From CAYLYM01 sp964387645 (GTDB lineage: Bacteria; Calditrichota; Calditrichia; RBG-13-44-9), in NCBI GenBank assembly GCA_964387645.1, contig CAYLYM010000045.1, forward strand, positions 1 to 27,543: DNA of 27,543 nucleotides, read 5' to 3'. The stretch's first letter is position 1; every line of letters starts with the position of its first letter. The notes beneath the pieces are model-generated. The model was not told where the DNA came from, ran no database searches, and saw only the letters and a program-made list of their open reading frames with translations. The position numbers and the translations under genes are program-made. This document shows, piece after piece, positions 23,342 to 27,543 of this stretch.

Positions 23342-24952
23342 CTATACCTCTCCAGTTTTCTTTACAGGAAAAATTAGCAAAAATGTACTACCCTTACCTG
23401 GCTTACTCTTTACTTTAATTTTACCGCCATGCATATCCATAATGTTCTTAACAAGAACCAAACCCAGGCCACTTCCTTTTGCCTGTCGTTCATAAACATT
23501 ACTGGCACGATAAAATTTCTCAAAAATTTTCTTTTGTTCAGATTCAGGTATTCCAATACCAAAATCCTGAACAGAAAGTTCGATCTGGTTATTTTGGTGT
23601 TTCAACGAAACAACGATTTTTTTTTCGTTAAGGCTAAACTTTAAAGCATTTTCCAACAAATTTAAGAGAGCCTGTTTTAACGCTTCGGGATCAGCTTTAA
23701 TCTCTGGTAGATCAGTAGGAGAATTATATTCCAGCTGAAATCCTTCTTGCTTAAGATGGAATTGATACATATCCAAAGTTTCGCGGACTAATTCCTCAAT
23801 TTTCACAGGTACCAGATTATAATTTTTTTTCTTTGATTCAATTTTAGAAAAATCGAGAATGTTGTTAATTAATTGGGTTAATCGGGTGCTTTCGTTCATA
23901 ATTGAACGGTAATAATGCAGTTTTCTCTCATCCGACTTTACCCGCCCCATCTCTAATGTCTCAGCAAACATTCGGATTACCGCTAAAGGTGTTCGCAATT
24001 CATGAGATACATTGGCTACAAAATCTGTTTGCATCTTAGCCAACTTCATCTGTAGAAGAACATTTCGAACTAAATAATACGAACCAGCGATAAGTAAAAG
24101 ATTTAAAATGACTAGAAATACTAAATTAATTCGAGAACGCGTTTTTGAAACATCTTCTAAAGTAGTTCCACTTAATTTAATTAATACATCAAGATCCGGA
24201 AGAATCCATAGACGTGCGCTTTTTTCAAAGTCCGATATGGAAATTTCTTCTTCGGTGGAATATAAAAGGGACGATTTAATGCGATCTCCCACCGCAAAAA
24301 CAAATGTGCCATCATTTATGGCTTCAAATTTCCGAGCAACAATTTCATTCACATAAATCAAATCATCCAGAAAAATCCCTGCTAAAACAGGCTGAACAGA
24401 AGGAACACCCTCCACAATAATCGGAAATACCAATAGAGATATCTGATTTTGTTCATCATCCCTCCATCTTACAGCAATAGGGCTGATGTATCCTTCTCGA
24501 GCCCGACGTATCATTCGCAAAACATCCTTTTCAGACTTCGATAACATCGACTCGAACTTCTGAATATCCCACAATCGATGTGTTAAAAAATTCCTATTTT
24601 TCTGTCTAGACCATGTAGTTACATATTGATCAGAGAGCTTCAATGTTATTCCTATGACAGAAGGTTGCTTTGCAACAAACTTAGCCAGAACACTATCCAG
24701 ATTTTGTAGAGACTTATTCTCTATCACCGCTTCGACATTGGTGCTAATTTCGGAAACCCATGAATTGAACACATCCCAACTATTCTGATTTACAGAAAAA
24801 AGTATAGTTTCTAATTGCCGATCATAAATCGATTTAATGAGTTCTTCGTTTTTATTGCTTTGAATAAACTGGTAAATTGTGTAACTCAATACCGGCATCA
24901 AAAGCCCTATAATAACCGAAACAACGATTTTAAATAAAGGTGTTTTTTTCAT
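23342..24952 (-). CDS. Membrane sensor histidine kinase
   Basis: A 536-residue class I histidine kinase. TM1 spans about 8-29, an extracytoplasmic sensor region about 30-273 has no recognised domain, and TM2 is about 275-296. The dimerisation/phosphoacceptor region is ANVSHELRTPLAVIRMF with His317, the N box is ALLNLLENALKFS, and the ATP lid and G boxes are DFGIGIPE, FEKFYRA, GSGLGLVLVKNIMDMHGGKI. It phosphorylates the response regulator encoded directly after it. Its stop codon directly adjoins the regulator ATG. The ribosome site is weak (GAAGA close to ATG 24952), and an inverted repeat lies 36 bp upstream. The stimulus is unknown. Confidence 0.94.
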   Translation of the reverse strand: MKKTPLFKIVVSVIIGLLMPVLSYTIYQFIQSNKNEELIKSIYDRQLETILFSVNQNSWDVFNSWVSEISTNVEAVIENKSLQNLDSVLAKFVAKQPSVIGITLKLSDQYVTTWSRQKNRNFLTHRLWDIQKFESMLSKSEKDVLRMIRRAREGYISPIAVRWRDDEQNQISLLVFPIIVEGVPSVQPVLAGIFLDDLIYVNEIVARKFEAINDGTFVFAVGDRIKSSLLYSTEEEISISDFEKSARLWILPDLDVLIKLSGTTLEDVSKTRSRINLVFLVILNLLLIAGSYYLVRNVLLQMKLAKMQTDFVANVSHELRTPLAVIRMFAETLEMGRVKSDERKLHYYRSIMNESTRLTQLINNILDFSKIESKKKNYNLVPVKIEELVRETLDMYQFHLKQEGFQLEYNSPTDLPEIKADPEALKQALLNLLENALKFSLNEKKIVVSLKHQNNQIELSVQDFGIGIPESEQKKIFEKFYRASNVYERQAKGSGLGLVLVKNIMDMHGGKIKVKSKPGKGSTFLLIFPVKKTGEV

Positions 24953-24988
24953 TCTTCTATTTTAATTTTCTTTAAATAATTAAAATTA

Positions 24989-25021
24989 CAAAGTTTCTTT
25001 TCTATTAAAAAGAAACCTTTG
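24989..25021. promoter_or_regulatory. Inverted repeat upstream of kinase gene
   Basis: CAAAG-TTTCTTTT pairs with AAAAGAAAC-CTTTG around a 6-nt loop, giving a 13-bp stem with one bulge. It ends 36 bp before the kinase start. It could be an operator, or a weak terminator of the enolase-superfamily transcript. Confidence 0.4.
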
Positions 25022-25432
25022 AAAAATCACCCTGCATTAACTTTATCGTTTCGTCACCGAATAAATTCGATGGTCACACGATTATTCGAAATCTCTTTCA
25101 GAGGATTTTAGAAAAGTGTTAACTGTCGATTTTAATCGGTAGGAAAATAAAAAACACATAAGAATTCAACTCCATTAATATGCTATTATTAAATCAAAAA
25201 TTTCTACATAATAAAAATCATATAATTATTCCCTTTACTCTGAAATCTCAGCGCTGTCATTTCAACCAGAATAAGTGCCACTAAGGCGGAACGGATTAAA
25301 TGGAAAAATCTCAAACCGTTTAGACAAACTTCACCGCGAATAATCGCCGTTTGGTTAATTAAACTGATATACAGAAATTGTATTACGATGGACTAAACCG
25401 CTCTATGATGGCCATTGTTGGAAAAACACTTT

Positions 25433-25451
25433 AACGAATCAGCAATTCGTT
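25433..25451 (-). terminator. Hairpin after the enolase-superfamily gene
   Basis: AACGAAT-CAGCA-ATTCGTT is a 7-bp perfect stem about 35 bp beyond the stop codon at 25486. The T-run on the minus strand comes only after AAAGTG, so the terminator call is weak. Confidence 0.35.
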
Positions 25452-25485
25452 TTAAACAAAAGGAATTACAACAAATCGGTGGAAA

Positions 25486-26910
25486 TTAATGAACCGGATA
25501 TCTGAACATTTGCTCATAATGTGGCGAAGATGCGAAAATTCCCCCACTCTTTTTATAAAAATCATCATCTAAATGAAACACGCCATCTACTGTTTTTGTC
25601 CAGGAAGCACCATTATATGGATGATAACTCTGCATTATCTTCCAATTTTTGTAGTTTTGATGACCATTCGTTTCAAGCAGTCCCAACCCCAGGCCCGGGA
25701 ACGGAGCCAGACGAGCTGCCACATTCTTATTCCAATCAACCAAAATCGGATTAACTGTTAGATCAGCACAAAAACAGGGAATTCCCCTTTCGTGAGCCAC
25801 TTGGGCGATTTTCATGGTCATGCTCAAGGTTTTGGCAATGGCCTTTAGCGCTATGGCTTTATAACCCATTTCAATTCGTCTTAAAGCATCTTTATCAGTG
25901 TGAGCGCTCTCATCTGCAGCAATCCGAACAGGTAAATCACTCACATCAACTTCATATTCTTCCGGGAAAGGCTCTTCAACAATAACAATTTGGTCAAATG
26001 CACCAATCTTTTTTGCATGGTCCAATAATTTTAGTAAGGTCTCTTTTTTATGATATCGACCATTGGCATCAAAATAATAAGGAATTTTCCCGTCCTTTGT
26101 ATGCCTGGTTCGGCGGTGTCCGATAGATTTATGGATAGCAGTTAAACGGGCTTTATCTTTTTCCAGCATTTCTTCTTGTGTCCCTGGCTGACCAATTTTA
26201 ATTTTCATGAAAAAATATCCTTCGTCCACAGCCTGTTTAATTTCACTGATGGGAATAGAATAGGCCATCAACGGTATGCTAGCCACAATTTTATGATGGT
26301 AAGAAAGCGCAGGTCTGTAAGCTTTGGGTATCATTTCATCGAAATTCTTAATATTATTTTCATGAGCATAAAGTAGCCAGGCAGCATTGTCAACTCCTAC
26401 CAGAGCATTCAAAGCAAATGTCTTACGTAGATTGCTATTTCCAGTGATCTTTTTTCCATATTCATAAACCTCTTCCAGAATGTTCTCTAACAAATCAATT
26501 GGAGACCGAAAGGTCATTCCTTTGACGATTTGTAAAGCTCTCTCCGTCATTGCATACATCAGGGCGTTTCCTCCGGCTTCGGAATGAGAGGCAAAAACCT
26601 GTGCATCAGACCAGAGCACATTTTGAGTACACAGGCCAATCTTTCGTACTCCAGATTCACTTTCCATTAGAGCCGCTGTTTGCCAGATCTCGCTCATGTA
26701 TCCCCCCTTGAACCCAAAGGGGCGAATGAGCGGTTCACGCTCAAAATTGGAATCAACCTTTTTTATTTTTATCTCCATTACGTTATCCTCCGAAGATTGG
26801 ACGGGTTTGGGAATTGAATTCAAACCGAGCGCTGTTAAGCCAGCAATGGTTCCAGTGGCTTTTAAAAATTCCCTCCTGGAAAATCCAGGTTTCTTATCTT
26901 TGCTTTTCAT
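25486..26910 (-). CDS. Tat-exported enolase-superfamily enzyme (MR/MLE, muconate-lactonizing subgroup-like)
   Basis: A 474-residue enzyme of the enolase superfamily, which abstracts a proton alpha to a carboxylate (dehydratase, racemase or epimerase). Base Lys236/Lys238 in MKIKIGQP, metal ligands Asp281 (YFDANGRY), Glu312 or Glu313 (VIVEEPF) and Asp333 (IAADES), and Lys356 or Lys360 (LKAIAK) give the K-D-E-D-K pattern of the muconate lactonizing and dipeptide-epimerase subgroup. The N-terminus FSRREFLKATGTIAGLTALG (10-29) is a strong twin-arginine signal, so it works outside the cytoplasm, unusual for this superfamily. GAGGA lies 5 nt before ATG 26910. The upstream neighbour is a xylose-isomerase-like barrel, so a carboxylated sugar is a likely substrate. 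The exact reaction is unknown. Confidence 0.9.
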   Translation of the reverse strand: MKSKDKKPGFSRREFLKATGTIAGLTALGLNSIPKPVQSSEDNVMEIKIKKVDSNFEREPLIRPFGFKGGYMSEIWQTAALMESESGVRKIGLCTQNVLWSDAQVFASHSEAGGNALMYAMTERALQIVKGMTFRSPIDLLENILEEVYEYGKKITGNSNLRKTFALNALVGVDNAAWLLYAHENNIKNFDEMIPKAYRPALSYHHKIVASIPLMAYSIPISEIKQAVDEGYFFMKIKIGQPGTQEEMLEKDKARLTAIHKSIGHRRTRHTKDGKIPYYFDANGRYHKKETLLKLLDHAKKIGAFDQIVIVEEPFPEEYEVDVSDLPVRIAADESAHTDKDALRRIEMGYKAIALKAIAKTLSMTMKIAQVAHERGIPCFCADLTVNPILVDWNKNVAARLAPFPGLGLGLLETNGHQNYKNWKIMQSYHPYNGASWTKTVDGVFHLDDDFYKKSGGIFASSPHYEQMFRYPVH

Positions 26911-27116
26911 CGTTTTCCTCTAAAATTATTTTCCTCATAGATATTCACATTTATGAAGATTGTAAACAATACACATCTAAATCATGGATTTTCTACAAAA
27001 CGGACTATATCATTTTATTCTTGAGTGGAGCTATGTCTAACTGAAAAATTTGCCTTATCATAAAAAACTTTCATCTCATACCGGAATGGGTACTAAATAT
27101 TGACCAACAAATCAAT

Positions 27117-27543
27117 TTAAAGCCCTGCTTTTTTCATCATCCTTCTCAAGGTTTCCAGGTCTTTGCGCATCACCGCGATGGTTTTCCTTCTCCTCTCAGT
27201 TAATTCCATACTTTTATCATGCTCACCCGGCATTTCATATTCAAAATGTAGCGAAATAGGGCCATTAATATCAAATTGCTTAACTATAGAAAAATATTTC
27301 GGAAAATCTACCATACCCTCACCTAAAGGGCAATTCTGTATTTTCCATTGACCATCTTTTTTGGTCCAATAAAAATCTTTAATGGCGGTAATTTTAACAT
27401 AAGGTGCCAGTAATTTCAGTCCCAATGGCCAACTGGTACCGCCTTCCACTACTGCATGACGAATGTCATACTGAACGCCCAGATATTTTGGATCCATATC
27501 TTTTAGCAATTCATACAAATCCCAGACCGGGCCACCGACACGG
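27117..27543 (-). CDS. Xylose-isomerase-like TIM barrel / sugar phosphate isomerase-epimerase (5' end cut by window edge)
   Basis: About 142 C-terminal residues of a barrel of the xylose isomerase-like superfamily. It opens RVGGPVWDLYELLKDMDPKYLG at the window edge and contains VQYDIRHAVVEGG, VKITAIKDFYW, NCPLGEGMVDFPKYF and SLHFEYEMPG, which supply metal-ligand Asp, His, Lys and Glu residues typical of the family. Members interconvert sugars or break down inositol-type rings. The start lies outside the window. It runs in the same direction as the enolase-superfamily gene, 206 bp away, so the two may act in one pathway on sugar acids. Confidence 0.85.
   Translation of the reverse strand, partial: RVGGPVWDLYELLKDMDPKYLGVQYDIRHAVVEGGTSWPLGLKLLAPYVKITAIKDFYWTKKDGQWKIQNCPLGEGMVDFPKYFSIVKQFDINGPISLHFEYEMPGEHDKSMELTERRRKTIAVMRKDLETLRRMMKKAGL

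Larger units (their letters stand above)
24953..25485. other. Intergenic region rich in short dyads
   Basis: No gene is supported. It holds an inverted repeat ahead of the kinase (24989-25021), five short dyads with a CGA...TCG core (25058-25069, 25079-25088, 25127-25138, 25336-25347, 25433-25451), and a GC-richer patch around 25240-25350 that looks like decayed coding or repeat sequence. Confidence 0.5.

Noticed and set aside
1..27543. CRISPR arrays, rRNA and tRNA genes
   Set aside because: No regularly spaced repeats and no rRNA or tRNA signatures were seen on either strand.

Overview
The window is an AT-rich bacterial chromosome segment carrying about 20 protein-coding genes, every one on the minus strand. 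No rRNA, tRNA, CRISPR array or intact insertion sequence is visible. A C-terminal type IX secretion (FlgD-like) sorting domain, a lamin-tail/CotH surface protein, TolC, a DUF2490 barrel and several Tat signals indicate a diderm of the FCB group. The repertoire resembles KSB1, Calditrichota, Ignavibacteria or Marinimicrobia-type lineages more than classical Bacteroidota, because the best promoter seen is a canonical TTGACA-N17-TAATAT rather than the Bacteroidota form. A fused IPCT/DIPP-synthase gene hints at a thermophilic or salt-stressed lifestyle. Species cannot be named from the sequence.

Reading in the direction of transcription, from high to low coordinates: (1) 27543-25486 holds a truncated xylose-isomerase-like TIM barrel and a Tat-exported enolase-superfamily (MR/MLE) enzyme. 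(2) 24952-19718 holds a histidine kinase/response regulator pair, a TolC outer-membrane channel and a tandemly duplicated jelly-roll (GH2 N-domain-like) secreted protein. (3) 19004-13455 holds an apiosidase-like DUF5060/DUF4038 glycosidase, a secreted EEP-GDPD fusion, a bifunctional IPCT/DIPP synthase and an overlapping HD-domain gene. (4) 13312-9314 holds a Tat-exported NIPSNAP protein, a DUF2490 barrel and a large two-domain alpha/beta hydrolase esterase. (5) 8994-6410 holds a nitroreductase, a Tat-like aldo/keto reductase and a DUF6599 protein. (6) 5968-2700 holds the T9SS-sorted CotH/lamin-tail protein and a BD-FAE-type esterase. (7) 2379-1828 holds a BrnT/CopG-type toxin-antitoxin pair. 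(8) 1204-1 holds a truncated GH28 polygalacturonase-like enzyme.

A GH28 enzyme, two esterases, an apiosidase-like enzyme, an acid-sugar-type enolase-superfamily enzyme and a sugar isomerase fit uptake and breakdown of pectin or rhamnogalacturonan-like glycans, but no SusC/SusD pair is present in the window. The IPCT/DIPPS-HD-EEP/GDPD stretch fits metabolism of inositol- or glycerol-phosphodiesters. This functional grouping is inference.

The intergenic spaces are unusually long and carry several structured segments. The clearest is a 174-bp MITE-like element (6079-6252) with 17-bp imperfect terminal inverted repeats, a possible 7-bp target duplication and nested internal hairpins. Other GC-richer hairpin-bearing islands lie near 1281-1435, 19540-19620 and 25240-25350.
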